Shown here in pieces: positions 17,784 to 26,494 of a stretch of DNA of 64,000 nucleotides. Positions within the stretch are counted from its first letter, which is position 1. Each line of letters starts with the position of its first letter. The notes under the pieces were generated by a model. It had not been told where the DNA came from. It did not search any database and was given only the letters and a program-made list of their open reading frames with translations. Origin of the DNA: Natronomonas gomsonensis (GTDB lineage: Archaea > Halobacteriota > Halobacteria > Halobacteriales > Haloarculaceae); contig NZ_JACAWU010000001.1 of assembly GCF_013391635.1 (NCBI RefSeq), forward strand, positions 1,426,001-1,490,000, given 5' to 3'. Made by a program: the position numbers and the translations under genes.

Positions 17784-18842
17784 ATGTTCGAGAAGTCGTC
17801 GTGGATTCGCCTGCCGCGAAGCGTCGTCGTCGGTCACGGCGTCCTCGACAGCGCCGTCGAGGTCATCGACGAGTTGTATCTCACCGGACGGCCGCTCATC
17901 GTCACCTCGCCGACGCCGGAAGAGTTGGCCGCCGACCGCCTCGTCGAGGCCTTCGAGGCCGCCGGCTTCGACCCCGCGATAGCTATCGTCGAGGAAGCCA
18001 CCTTCTCAGCCGTCGAAGAGGTCTTGGAGACGGCCGAAGCGGTCGATGCGGGCTTTCTCATCGGGTTGGGCGGCGGCAAGCCAATCGATATCGCGAAGAT
18101 GGCGGCCGACGAGCGCGGCTGTGGGTTCGTCTCGGTACCGACAGCAGCCAGCCACGACGGCATCGTCTCCGGTCGGGGGTCGGTACCGGACGGCGACAGC
18201 CGCCACTCCGTCGCCGCCGACCCACCGCTTGCGGTCATCGCCGACACCGAACTCATCGCCGAGGCGCCGTGGCGGCTGACGACCGCGGGGTGTGCCGACA
18301 TCATCTCCAACTACACGGCGGTGAAGGACTGGCAGTTGGCCCACCGGCTGAAGAACGTCGAGTACAGCGAGTACGCCGGTGCCCTCTCACAGATGACAGC
18401 CGAGATGCTCGTCGAGCAGTCGGGGTCCATCAAACGCGGCTTAGAGGAGTCGGCGTGGGTAGTCGTGAAGGCGCTGGTGTCCTCGGGCGTGGCGATGTCG
18501 ATTGCGGGTTCCTCGCGGCCCGCCTCTGGTGCCGAACACCTCATCTCCCACCAGTTGGACCGCATCGCACCCGGAGCGGCGCTGCACGGCCACCAGGTCG
18601 GCGTCGCCTCCATCGTCACGGAGTACCTCCACAGCGGCGAACGCGGGGAGTGGCACCGCGTCCACGATGCGCTGGCCGGCATCGACGCGCCGACGACCGC
18701 CGAGGACCTCGGCATCGACCCCGAGCAGTTCATCGAAGCGATGACGACGGCCCACGAGATTCGGGACCGCTACACCATCTTGGGTGACGGCATCGAGGAG
18801 GACGCCGCAATCGAGGCGGCGACGGTCACCGGCGTCCTGTAA
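17784..18842 (+). CDS. egsA: sn-glycerol-1-phosphate dehydrogenase
   Basis: 352 residues from MFEKSSW. It reduces dihydroxyacetone phosphate to sn-glycerol-1-phosphate, the first committed step for the archaeal lipid backbone. Seen here are the nucleotide loop GLGGGKPIDIAK and the zinc ligands in SHDGIVS (Asp), GAEHLISH (His) and LHGHQVG (His), the standard set for this iron-alcohol-dehydrogenase-like family. The length is normal. An earlier in-frame start would overlap the preceding gene by 260 bp, so the ATG at 17784 is used. Confidence 0.95.
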   Translation: MFEKSSWIRLPRSVVVGHGVLDSAVEVIDELYLTGRPLIVTSPTPEELAADRLVEAFEAAGFDPAIAIVEEATFSAVEEVLETAEAVDAGFLIGLGGGKPIDIAKMAADERGCGFVSVPTAASHDGIVSGRGSVPDGDSRHSVAADPPLAVIADTELIAEAPWRLTTAGCADIISNYTAVKDWQLAHRLKNVEYSEYAGALSQMTAEMLVEQSGSIKRGLEESAWVVVKALVSSGVAMSIAGSSRPASGAEHLISHQLDRIAPGAALHGHQVGVASIVTEYLHSGERGEWHRVHDALAGIDAPTTAEDLGIDPEQFIEAMTTAHEIRDRYTILGDGIEEDAAIEAATVTGVL

Positions 18843-18890
18843 GGTTCCGGATTGGACGGGTTTATGAGGCTCCCGAACATCGACCTGTCA

Positions 18891-19364
18891 ATGAGTTCTC
18901 CCGATATCTCCGGCGGCGTCTCCGCCTATCTGGACGCGCTCTACGAGCGATACGAGGGGTTCGACGTACAGCAGACGACGGTGTCCGTCGACAGCGAGGA
19001 GTTCGACTCGGTCGACACCCGCAGCGACATCGCGGAAGTTCGGGTTCGTGTCGAAGGTGCCGACGGCGTCTTGGCCGTCAGCGGCGACGACGAGTGGGTG
19101 ACCCCCGGCGGTGTCGTCGAGGCGGGTGGGTCACTGCCGGCGGCGGCACGGGAACTCGTCGAGCGACAGACCGGCGTCGACTGCCGAATCGAGACACTCG
19201 AGCGCGTCTCGTTGGTGTGTCTGCAGTGTGACGCCTCCGAGCGAGAGGTGTGGCAACTCTCGGCGCTGTTCGAGGCGAGTGCCGACGGCGACGCCGAAAC
19301 CACGACACCCGCCGAGGGGGCCGCGTGGCGACAGAGCGTCTCGGAGTCCTCGGCCGCGTTCTAG
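18891..19364 (+). CDS. Nudix-fold protein with degenerate Nudix box
   Basis: 157 residues from MSSPDIS. The start is chosen because a TTTAT box lies 27 bp upstream, as in leaderless haloarchaeal genes; ATG 18864 is an alternative. Residues about 70-95 (TPGGVVEAGGSLPAAARELV) align with the Nudix box G-x5-E-x7-R-E-U-x-E-E-x-G-U. One Glu is Gly and the final Glu-Glu is Glu-Arg, so metal binding may be lost. A Cys pair (VCLQCD) sits in the C-terminal half. It overlaps the convergent acetyltransferase gene by 4 bp. Confidence 0.7.
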   Translation: MSSPDISGGVSAYLDALYERYEGFDVQQTTVSVDSEEFDSVDTRSDIAEVRVRVEGADGVLAVSGDDEWVTPGGVVEAGGSLPAAARELVERQTGVDCRIETLERVSLVCLQCDASEREVWQLSALFEASADGDAETTTPAEGAAWRQSVSESSAAF

Positions 19365-19885
19365 CGGTCCGTGGCCAGCAGACCGTACCGGACCACGTCG
19401 ACGCGTTCGCCGTCGACGTAGCCGTGTTTCCGGAAGCGACCCTCCTCGACGAAGCCGTTCTTCTCGAGGACCCGCTGACTCGCCTCGTTGGTCGCGAGGG
19501 CGTCCGCACTCAGTTTCTCGAGGCGGCGCTGGTCGAAGGCGTACTCGACGAGCAACGAGACCGCGGCCGTCGCATACCCCTGGCCGTGGGCGTCGGGGTC
19601 GACGTAGTAGCCGATCTCGGCGATACCCCAACTCGGGTCGATGCCATTGAGGCCGACGATGCCGACGGGGTCGCCGTCGTCACAGATGAGCAGGTGGACC
19701 TCGCCGTCGGCGGTGACGACGTTTTCGTAGAACGCCTGCTCGTCGGCCATCGTCTGGGGGTCGGCGTTGAACAGCGACCGCCAGACGCGTGGGTCGTTGA
19801 CGAGTCGGTGGAGGAACGGCAGGTCGTCTTCCTCGACCGTGTGGAGGTCGACCGTATCGCCGCGGAGGAAGGCTGGACCGGGCAT
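19361..19885 (-). CDS. GNAT N-acetyltransferase, RimJ/RimL type
   Basis: 174 residues. It starts with the typical RimJ-like opening FLRGDTVDLHTVEEDDLPFL and carries VGIVGLNGIDPSWGIAEIGY, then YVDPDAHGQGYATAA, the acetyl-CoA binding segment (Q/R-x2-G-x-G/A). ATNEASQRVLEKNGF and EGRFRKHGYVDG match the C-terminal half of RimJ-family enzymes. It probably acetylates an N-terminal amine of a protein or a small amine; the substrate cannot be read from sequence. It converges on the Nudix-like gene with a 4-bp overlap. Confidence 0.88.
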   Translation of the reverse strand: MPGPAFLRGDTVDLHTVEEDDLPFLHRLVNDPRVWRSLFNADPQTMADEQAFYENVVTADGEVHLLICDDGDPVGIVGLNGIDPSWGIAEIGYYVDPDAHGQGYATAAVSLLVEYAFDQRRLEKLSADALATNEASQRVLEKNGFVEEGRFRKHGYVDGERVDVVRYGLLATDR

Positions 19886-19995
19886 ATTTCCCTCGTGGAC
19901 GGAGAGTGAATTGAAACTATCGGCAGTATGTTACAGATTAGCACATAACGTCGCCAACCCGACAGCGAAAAGGGGGAGCCACCCACCCATTGGGT

Positions 19996-20679
19996 ATGGG
20001 AACGCCGCTGGAGCCACGCGAGGAACAGGTCGTCGAGGTACTCGAGCGACTGTACGAGCAGTACCCCGACCCCGAAATCTCACTCGATTTCTCGAACCGA
20101 CTTGAGTTGCTCATCGCGGTGATGCTGTCCGCACAGTGTACCGACGAACGCGTCAACAAGGTCACCGCCGACCTCTTCGAAAAGTACGACGGGCCGGAAG
20201 CGTACGCCGCGGCCGACCAAGAGGAACTCGCCGAGGACATCAACTCGATCACCTACTACAACAACAAGGCGAAGTACATCCGCTCGGCGTGTGACGACAT
20301 CGTCGAGAAACACGGCGGCGAGGTTCCCGACACGATGTCGGCGTTGACCGACCTCGCGGGCGTCGGCCGCAAGACGGCCAACGTCGTCCTCCAGCACGGG
20401 CACGACCTCACGGAGGGAATCGTCGTCGACACCCACGTCCAGCGCATCTCGCGGCGCCTCGGAATCACGGAGATGCGGTCCCCGGAAAACATCGAGGAGG
20501 ATTTGATGGGCATCGTCCCCGAGGACGACTGGAAGGAGTACACCCACCTGCTCATCAGCCACGGACGGGAGACCTGCACCGCCCGGAACCCGGACTGTGC
20601 CGGCTGTGTGTTGGCCGACATCTGTCCCTCCGAGAAGGGCGACGGCGCCGTCGACCTCGCCGACGGCAGCGAGTGGTGA
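19996..20679 (+). CDS. nth: Endonuclease III (DNA glycosylase/AP lyase)
   Basis: 227 residues from MGTPLEP (a TTG two codons earlier is unlikely). It excises oxidised pyrimidines and cuts the abasic site. The helix-hairpin-helix LAGVGRKTANVV carries the catalytic lysine K126, and D145 is in GIVVDTHVQR. The C-terminal 4Fe-4S loop has C194, C201, C204 and C210 in the standard C-x6-C-x2-C-x5-C spacing. Length and order match bacterial and archaeal Nth. MLSAQCTDERVN is the usual early helix. It converges on the membrane protein gene downstream. Confidence 0.96.
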   Translation: MGTPLEPREEQVVEVLERLYEQYPDPEISLDFSNRLELLIAVMLSAQCTDERVNKVTADLFEKYDGPEAYAAADQEELAEDINSITYYNNKAKYIRSACDDIVEKHGGEVPDTMSALTDLAGVGRKTANVVLQHGHDLTEGIVVDTHVQRISRRLGITEMRSPENIEEDLMGIVPEDDWKEYTHLLISHGRETCTARNPDCAGCVLADICPSEKGDGAVDLADGSEW

Positions 20680-20697
20680 AAACCGGGGCGCCGACCG

Positions 20698-21180
20698 TCA
20701 GAACACGTACGCCGAGAGATACCGCGTGAAGCCGGTCAGGAAGGCGATGAGCCAACAGCCGACGTAGCCGAAGACGCCGATGCGGAGGCGTCGGCGCCAG
20801 AACTCCATGTTGTCGCCGCCGATTTCGTCGAGCAGTACGTCCTCGTCGTACTCGGTGTAGAGGTCGTGTTCGTACTTCGCCCGGAAGATGCGGACGATGC
20901 CGGTGAAGCCGAACGCGAGGAACGCGTACGCTTGCAGTCCGAAGAAGGCGTGTGCGGCCGCGAAGCCACCGAACTGTTCGAGCAACCGCGGAAGCATCCA
21001 GAACAGAAGCGGCACCGTCGTCAGCGTCAGGCCGGTGAGGATGAACTTCAGGTGGTAGGTGAGGATCCCCCACGTAATCTCCTCGTTGTCTATCATTATC
21101 CACGCGCCGTACAGAAAACAGGGGAAACTGGCGGCGACGGAGACGACGACGAGGGTCGCGATTTGTGCGTCCGTGGCCAT
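20698..21180 (-). CDS. Four-helix haloarchaeal membrane protein (DUF7321-type) near bc locus
   Basis: 160 residues from MATDAQIA; the open frame upstream is antisense to the next gene and is not used. Four hydrophobic segments are visible (about 8-28, 40-62, 70-92, 130-152), with charged loops such as FRAKYEHDLYTEYDED facing the cytoplasm. It is divergent from the gene at 21268 and both flank the cytochrome bc genes. I recall a family named DUF7321 in this position in haloarchaeal genomes; function unknown, possibly bc complex assembly. Confidence 0.65.
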   Translation of the reverse strand: MATDAQIATLVVVSVAASFPCFLYGAWIMIDNEEITWGILTYHLKFILTGLTLTTVPLLFWMLPRLLEQFGGFAAAHAFFGLQAYAFLAFGFTGIVRIFRAKYEHDLYTEYDEDVLLDEIGGDNMEFWRRRLRIGVFGYVGCWLIAFLTGFTRYLSAYVF

Positions 21181-21267
21181 TGTCGGCGGTAGGGACGGCG
21201 ACGGTTTGAGTGTGCCGTGTCGTCCGCGGTCGGAAAGCGTAAGCCCTCGACGGCCCAACGTCCCCCA

Positions 21268-22203
21268 ATGGCCGACTCGCGGGACCCGACCGAGGAGGCA
21301 GCGGACGCCACGGATTCGGCGTCGACCGACGCCGAGGCCGCCGAATCCGACGGCACAGAGCCGGATGCGGGCGCCGGCGGGACGGAGACGCTCTCGACCG
21401 AGGAACTGCGCCGGCAGGTCGAAGAACAGTACGACTTCGATGACTTCGGCCCCGCGGAGATGGCGGAGATGTCCGCCGACGAGTGGGAGGCCGTCTTCGA
21501 CGCGGACTCGTGGATAACTGGGTCGGAACTGCTCGACCGGGTCGAGGACGAACTCCGGTCGAACGTCGAGCGTCGAGAGGTGTTCGCCGTCGTCGAGCGC
21601 GTCGGCGAGGGCGACGACGACCGGGTGGTGGCCTACTCCGACGAGGGGTACGTCATCGTCCGCCCGGACGGGTCGATTCAGGGCACCGGGACGATTCTCC
21701 GGGACGTCGAGCCGATGATTGCGCTGTGTGCGATGGAGGAGTACGACGTCCCGGAGGTCGACGACGACGCCGGCCTGCCCCACCCCGATACGGTTCCGGA
21801 AGGGAGCGGCGACTTCGGCAACCGAATGTTGCAGGTCGTCGCGGGTGCGACGACGCTGTCGGGGGTCCTGTTCCTCCTCGTGTGGCTCGCGAGCATCGTC
21901 GATTTAATCGGCATCGGCTTCGGCGGCGCCATCATCGTGACGCTGGGGTTGTTCTTCCTCGCCATCGGCTTCTTCCTCTTCTTGACGGTGGCGAACGCGC
22001 GACTCTCCGACCGGATGCGCTCCGAGCAGTACCGAGACAGACTCCGTGCGGTCGGCGCCGGTTCCGACGAGCGGCCGTCGTTTCTGCCGGAGGAGGCCTT
22101 CGAAGCCGGCGGTCGGAAACTCGAGGAGGCGATGGAGCGAATCCACCGGGAGGCCATCGAGGAGGCCGACGAGGGAAGCGAGATTCAGTCGGGAGACAGG
22201 TAG
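21268..22203 (+). CDS. Haloarchaeal membrane protein (DUF7319-type) upstream of bc operon
   Basis: 311 residues from MADSRDP. The first 60 residues are acidic and low-complexity; a soluble region of about 100 residues includes VERVGEGDDDRVVAYSDEGY. Two adjoining membrane helices follow at about 200-222 and 227-253 (GNRMLQVVAGATTLSGVLFL...), then a charged C-terminal tail likely forming a coiled coil (RKLEEAMERIHREAIEEAD). It ends 122 bp before the halocyanin gene and runs in the same direction, so it may belong to the bc transcription unit. Role unknown. Confidence 0.65.
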   Translation: MADSRDPTEEAADATDSASTDAEAAESDGTEPDAGAGGTETLSTEELRRQVEEQYDFDDFGPAEMAEMSADEWEAVFDADSWITGSELLDRVEDELRSNVERREVFAVVERVGEGDDDRVVAYSDEGYVIVRPDGSIQGTGTILRDVEPMIALCAMEEYDVPEVDDDAGLPHPDTVPEGSGDFGNRMLQVVAGATTLSGVLFLLVWLASIVDLIGIGFGGAIIVTLGLFFLAIGFFLFLTVANARLSDRMRSEQYRDRLRAVGAGSDERPSFLPEEAFEAGGRKLEEAMERIHREAIEEADEGSEIQSGDR

Positions 22204-22325
22204 GAGGTCCATCGCTCCGCGAGGGGAGGAGAACGCAGAGACAGGCGTTTAGACGCCGCTACAGGGGCCTCTCACGAGGGCGCCATCGGTGGGTTTAAGC
22301 ACAAACAGTCCTGACCAACAGGTGT

Positions 22326-22982
22326 ATGAAAAGGCGGGACTTCATGCGTGCTGCCGGTGGTGCGTCGGTGGCCGCGACGGCGGCCGCGGGCGCGGCACAG
22401 CCAGCCGCAGCCGCAGAGGAAGGAGGCGGCTCGGGCGGCGGCGGCAACCTCGAGCCGGACTTCGGAGCCTATCTCGACGACGCCAATCTGTACGAGTCGG
22501 CCGAGGACCTCCGTGACCAAGACGAAGTGACCATCTCCGTCGGCGCCGGCGACGGCCTGGCGTTCGACCCGGCTGCCGTTTGGATTTCGCCGGGAACGAC
22601 GGTGACGTGGGAGTGGACCGGTGAGGGTGGTGCCCACAACGTCGTCGCCAACGAGGGGCCGGCAGAACTGAACAGCGGCGACCCCGTCGATTCCGGTTCG
22701 GAAACCTACGAGTTCGAGTTCACGGAAGACCACGCCGGTATCACGACGTACTACTGCAACCCACACGAAACGTCGGGTATGAAGGGCGGTATCGCCGTCG
22801 GCGACGACGTGCCCACCATCGACACCAGCGGGCCGTCGCTGAAGGACCCCTCGCACTTCGGTGTGGACATCCACGAACACTGGGTCGGCGTCAGCGTCAT
22901 CCTGATGATTACGGTGTCGCTGCTGTTCACGTTCTTCATGCTCAAGTACGGCGAATCGCCACACACGAGCGGAGGTAACTGA
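22326..22982 (+). CDS. Membrane-anchored halocyanin (blue copper protein), bc operon
   Basis: 218 residues. The signal KRRDFMRAAGG is Tat-like. The copper site is complete: H104 in GGAHNV, then C144, H147 and M152 in the YYCNPHETSGMKGG segment (C-x2-H-x4-M). A C-terminal hydrophobic helix (about 182-206, VSVILMITVSLLFTFF) anchors it to the outer face of the membrane. As the first gene of the cluster, 2 bp before the next ORF, it is the best candidate for the electron acceptor that replaces cytochrome c1 or f. Resembles the second halocyanin at 30424. Confidence 0.9.
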   Translation: MKRRDFMRAAGGASVAATAAAGAAQPAAAAEEGGGSGGGGNLEPDFGAYLDDANLYESAEDLRDQDEVTISVGAGDGLAFDPAAVWISPGTTVTWEWTGEGGAHNVVANEGPAELNSGDPVDSGSETYEFEFTEDHAGITTYYCNPHETSGMKGGIAVGDDVPTIDTSGPSLKDPSHFGVDIHEHWVGVSVILMITVSLLFTFFMLKYGESPHTSGGN

Positions 22983-22984
22983 CC

Positions 22985-23380
22985 ATGTCCGACAACAGTT
23001 ACGGCGCGATACACCGCTACGAACCGGCGCGTGAGAGCACCGTCGCCGCGATTACCATCGTGTTGCTGTCGGTCATCCAAATCGTCTTCGTCGGCGTGTT
23101 CACCTACGGCTTCACCGCCGGGTGGGGCGTCGGCACCTCGACGGGCACGGAAGCCGGCAACGTCCTCCTCGGTCTGCTGCTCGCGGCCATCTTCATCAAT
23201 CTCGCGTTCATCCTGCTGCTGTACCGCAAGGAGTTCCTCCCGGACGTGATGGTCGTCAAGAAGCGCCGTCGTAAGTGGGAGGACCTCTACATCCGCGAAG
23301 AGGACATGTACGGTGAGGAAATCACCGACGGCACGCTGGACAAACTGAAGCGTGCCATCTACCCATACTACAAGAAATAA
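22985..23380 (+). CDS. Two-helix membrane protein (DUF7318-type) in bc operon
   Basis: 131 residues with two membrane helices (about 22-47 and 58-80) and a basic, Lys/Arg-rich cytoplasmic tail (VVKKRRRKWEDLYIREED, ending KRAIYPYYKK). It lies between halocyanin and Rieske genes with 2-bp gaps on either side, so it is surely co-transcribed and probably a structural subunit or assembly factor. I recall the family name DUF7318; no function is known. Confidence 0.7.
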   Translation: MSDNSYGAIHRYEPARESTVAAITIVLLSVIQIVFVGVFTYGFTAGWGVGTSTGTEAGNVLLGLLLAAIFINLAFILLLYRKEFLPDVMVVKKRRRKWEDLYIREEDMYGEEITDGTLDKLKRAIYPYYKK

Positions 23381-23382
23381 CA

Positions 23383-24225
23383 ATGAGTGACAAGTACCCA
23401 AGCGAATCCGGTCGTCGTCGCTTCGTCAAAGGCGTCGTCGGGAGTGCTGCGCTCTCCGGCGTCGGCGTCGGGGGCGCAGCGACAATCGACATCGCCACCC
23501 AACCGGGTGGTGGTGGCGGCGGTCCGACGCAGTTCGCCGCCATCCAGCAACTCGGCGGTCCAGCACCCAGAGGGATGCCGTACATCCCACTGGAGCTGGA
23601 TGAGGAAGGATTCCTGCGTGGCATCTGGCCGGAAGTCGAAACGGTAACTCAGGAGGGTGTCACCTACGATGTCGCCGAGATGGAGTTGGGTGGTCAGACG
23701 TACTCTTCGGCGTGGTACCAGTACTGCGGCCGGCAGAACGCCGGAGGCGTCGAACCCAGCGCCGAGTTCGACAACTACTTCCGCGCCATCGGCTCACCGA
23801 GTTACGATTGGCAGGCTGATGAACTTGACGAGGGGGACCGCATCCACATCGACGACTTCGAGGGCTACGAGGACTGGGGCAACGGCCTCGGCGACGACGG
23901 CGTCGGCAAGCCCGCTGAGGCGACGTGGCGTTCGGAAGGTGTCGAGGGGCAACTGCCCGTGACGCTCATCCGGAGCACGCGAGTCGAGGAGTTGGCCCAA
24001 GAGGACTCCCCTGCGGGTAACTGGATCGAGGCCGCCTCGGCCAACGGCGTCATCGCGTACCTCAACGTCTGTACGCACTTCTGCTGTGTCCCGGGCTACA
24101 AGGACAGCGAGAGTGCCGCCCAATACGACGCCGAAAACGGCGTCTACTGTCAGTGCCACCAATCCACGTACGACCCCTTCACCCCCGAGTTCGGGACGTT
24201 CATCGCGCTCCCGCGACCTGACTAA
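23383..24225 (+). CDS. Rieske iron-sulfur protein of the bc complex
   Basis: 280 residues. The N-terminus GRRRFVKGVVGSAALSG is a Tat signal that may remain as the membrane anchor. The 2Fe-2S ligands are C230 and H232 (CTHFCC) and C256 and H259 (CQCHQS); C235 and C258 would form the Rieske disulfide. Lone features are a Gly-rich linker after the anchor and an insert of about 90 residues between the anchor and cluster domain (including FDNYFRAIGSPSYDWQ) not usual in bacterial Rieske proteins. It passes electrons from quinol to the operon's acceptor, probably halocyanin. Confidence 0.92.
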   Translation: MSDKYPSESGRRRFVKGVVGSAALSGVGVGGAATIDIATQPGGGGGGPTQFAAIQQLGGPAPRGMPYIPLELDEEGFLRGIWPEVETVTQEGVTYDVAEMELGGQTYSSAWYQYCGRQNAGGVEPSAEFDNYFRAIGSPSYDWQADELDEGDRIHIDDFEGYEDWGNGLGDDGVGKPAEATWRSEGVEGQLPVTLIRSTRVEELAQEDSPAGNWIEAASANGVIAYLNVCTHFCCVPGYKDSESAAQYDAENGVYCQCHQSTYDPFTPEFGTFIALPRPD

Positions 24226-24230
24226 CAACC

Positions 24231-25040
24231 ATGAGCCTAGAACGAAAAGACGAACACGACCACGAAGGGTGGATGGAGACGAAGGACCTCTCTCCCATCG
24301 AGGAGGTCTACCTGACCACCCTCATCTGGCTCGACAAACGGCTCCGCATCGTCGACTACCTGGAGCTGCTGGAGGACATGTACTACAAGACGAACCTCCA
24401 GATGCCGAAGAGCCACACCGAGCAGTACAACCTCGACAACAAGTTCTGGTACTGGTACCCGCTGTACGCGTTAGGGTCGTTCAGTACCATCGCATACGTG
24501 GTAGCAGCCATCACGGGCGCGCTGTTGGGCTTCTACTACGCTCCCTCGACGGCCGCACCGTCGGCGGATGCGGCCACCTCGGTCGCTTACTCGAACGTCC
24601 TGTTCATCATGGGCGATTTGAACTTCGGGACGTTCCTGCGGAGCCTCCACCGCTGGTCGGCGCAGGTGATGACCGCCGCAGTCTTCCTGCACATGCTCCG
24701 TGTGTACTTCACGGGCGCCTACAAGGAGCCGCGTGAGCTGAACTGGATTATCGGCATCGTCCTCATCTCGCTGACGATGGTGTTCGGGTACACCGGCTAC
24801 CTGCTGCCGTGGAGCCAGCTGTCGTACTGGGCCGGCCAGATTGGCGTCGAGATGGCGCTGTCGATTCCGCTCATCGGCGACTGGGTCGCACAGCTCATCT
24901 TCGGCGGCTTCACGTTGGGTGAAGCGACGCTGCAACGAATGTACATCCTGCACGTCTTCCTGTTGCCGTTCGTGGTGACGCTCGTCATCGCCATCCACAT
25001 CGGCATCGTTTGGATGCAGGGCATCGCTGAACCGCACTGA
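24231..25040 (+). CDS. Cytochrome b, N-terminal (b6-type) subunit
   Basis: 269 residues with about four membrane helices. Haem ligands are H140 and H154 in one helix (LHRWSAQVMTAAVFLH) and H241 and H256 in another (LHVFLLPFVVTLVIAIH). The spacings of 14 and 15 residues are those of cytochrome b6, not of mitochondrial-type cytochrome b (14 and 14). Ends 5 bp before subunit IV gene. The protein binds two b haems and forms much of the quinol sites. A long hydrophilic N-terminus (about 75 residues) precedes the first helix. Confidence 0.93.
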   Translation: MSLERKDEHDHEGWMETKDLSPIEEVYLTTLIWLDKRLRIVDYLELLEDMYYKTNLQMPKSHTEQYNLDNKFWYWYPLYALGSFSTIAYVVAAITGALLGFYYAPSTAAPSADAATSVAYSNVLFIMGDLNFGTFLRSLHRWSAQVMTAAVFLHMLRVYFTGAYKEPRELNWIIGIVLISLTMVFGYTGYLLPWSQLSYWAGQIGVEMALSIPLIGDWVAQLIFGGFTLGEATLQRMYILHVFLLPFVVTLVIAIHIGIVWMQGIAEPH

Positions 25041-25044
25041 TACA

Positions 25045-25827
25045 ATGAGCAACGACGAACCCAAAACCGACGGCGGCGAACCGAAGACGGACGGAGGCGG
25101 TATCGTCCCGCAGGACGACCAGGCTCCGACGTGGAGCGAACGGAAAGAGCGCACGCAAGGGCTGGCTCGGCTGACCTACGAGTACTTCGAGCGGTCCCGA
25201 CGGGAGGACGAGGACCTCCGTCGTGCCTCCGATTACGTCGAGCGCGACGTGCTCGCGTTCCCGACGTGGCCCCACGAGATGATTCGCAACCTCGCGATTA
25301 CGTCGTTCTTCCTCGGAGCGATGTTCTTCATCTCGGCGGCGATTCCGCCGCACATCCCGGGCCCGGCCGACCCCAACTCCACGCCGGCGGTCATCCTGCC
25401 GGACTGGTATCTGTACTGGTCGTTCGGCCTACTCAAGCTGACGCCCATCAACCCCGAGCTGTCGCTGCTCGGCGGGCAGAAACTGATGTCGGACCGAACG
25501 TACGGCGTGCTCGCGAACCTCGTCGTCGTCGGCGTCATCGCCATCGTTCCGTTCCTGAACAAGGGCAGCGCACGGCGGCCCGTCGAGGAGCCGTTCTGGG
25601 CGGCCGTCGGCGTCGGTGGCATAGTCTTCGCGTTCACCATCGCGGTGCTCGCAGTTCAGAACCTCATCACGGACCTGCTCCCGATGACGTCGGGTGAACT
25701 GTTCATCCTGACGTTCATGCTCCCGTTCGCGTTCGCCTTCGTCGCCTACTCGGTGCTGAAGACGATGCGCGAGGGGTACATGTTCGAACTCAACCGCCGG
25801 TACTACCGGCTCCGCCCGCCGAAGTAA
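25045..25827 (+). CDS. Cytochrome b, C-terminal (subunit IV-type) subunit
   Basis: 260 residues. A charged N-terminal region of about 80 residues leads to three or four membrane helices. The quinol-oxidation motif is PDWY at residues 119-122, where high-potential bc complexes have PEWY. PDWY is known to go with low-potential quinones, and haloarchaea use menaquinone, so the motif fits. It completes the split cytochrome b with the preceding gene. The C-terminal basic tail ends FELNRRYYRLRPPK. Followed by two small membrane proteins in the same direction. Confidence 0.92.
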   Translation: MSNDEPKTDGGEPKTDGGGIVPQDDQAPTWSERKERTQGLARLTYEYFERSRREDEDLRRASDYVERDVLAFPTWPHEMIRNLAITSFFLGAMFFISAAIPPHIPGPADPNSTPAVILPDWYLYWSFGLLKLTPINPELSLLGGQKLMSDRTYGVLANLVVVGVIAIVPFLNKGSARRPVEEPFWAAVGVGGIVFAFTIAVLAVQNLITDLLPMTSGELFILTFMLPFAFAFVAYSVLKTMREGYMFELNRRYYRLRPPK

Positions 25828-25854
25828 CGCGGCTCACCGTCTTTTCGTTCTCTC

Positions 25855-26229
25855 ATGGTTTCAGACGACACTCCCGACGACGACGACAGCGACAGCACTG
25901 GCTCCGACGACGACCCTCGCGTCTCCGATGCGGAGGTGGCGGTCGGCGCCTCGGGTCGGGACATCGTGGTGCCGCTGCGGCTGTACAAGACGGTCACCGT
26001 CTTCTCGACGCTCATCGCCATCGTCTCGATTCTCGGGGGGTTCGTCCTGCTGGACCGCGGCACCCAGCGTTCGACGGCGAGTCCGGAGGACGTGAACCTA
26101 CTGCTCGTCGCAATCGGGCTCGCGCTCATCGTCGGCGGGAGCGCAGTGTACGCGTTCTCGACTCGCTTCCGGACGGCGGGAATGGGAAAGTCTAAAGACG
26201 ACACCGACGAAGATTCGGATAATGGCTGA
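25855..26229 (+). CDS. Two-helix membrane protein (DUF7315-type) downstream of bc genes
   Basis: 124 residues: an acidic N-terminus rich in Asp and Ser, two membrane helices (about 42-66 and 79-101) and an acidic tail. 28 bp after the cytochrome subunit IV gene and overlapping the next gene by 8 bp, so co-transcribed. I recall the name DUF7315. Function unknown; a candidate complex subunit. Confidence 0.65.
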   Translation: MVSDDTPDDDDSDSTGSDDDPRVSDAEVAVGASGRDIVVPLRLYKTVTVFSTLIAIVSILGGFVLLDRGTQRSTASPEDVNLLLVAIGLALIVGGSAVYAFSTRFRTAGMGKSKDDTDEDSDNG

Positions 26230-26494
26230 TGAATTCGCGAAAGGACTCGCCATCCTCACGGGCGGGGGGCTCGTCTGGATGGCCATCTCCTCGTGGCTGA
26301 CGACCGAGAGCTTCGAAGGGACACAGCTCATCGCGGCGCCGCCGGAGGACCCCGGCACGTACGCAGAGTTGGTGTTGCTCCTCCGTGACGTGACCGCCGG
26401 GTTCGTCATCATCGGAGTCATCACGTTCTGGTTCCTCATCCCGGCGTTCTACGAACTGCGCGATTACTTCGACGAGCGAAGCGCCGAGGCGTAA
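26222..26494 (+). CDS. Small two-helix membrane protein (DUF7314-type)
   Basis: 90 residues. Start ATG 26222 lies inside the end of the preceding gene (8-bp overlap), evidence of coupled translation. Two hydrophobic helices at about 7-27 and 49-73 (LLLRDVTAGFVIIGVITFWFLIP) and a short acidic tail. Last gene of the bc run. Family recalled as DUF7314; role unknown. Confidence 0.65.
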   Translation: MADEFAKGLAILTGGGLVWMAISSWLTTESFEGTQLIAAPPEDPGTYAELVLLLRDVTAGFVIIGVITFWFLIPAFYELRDYFDERSAEA

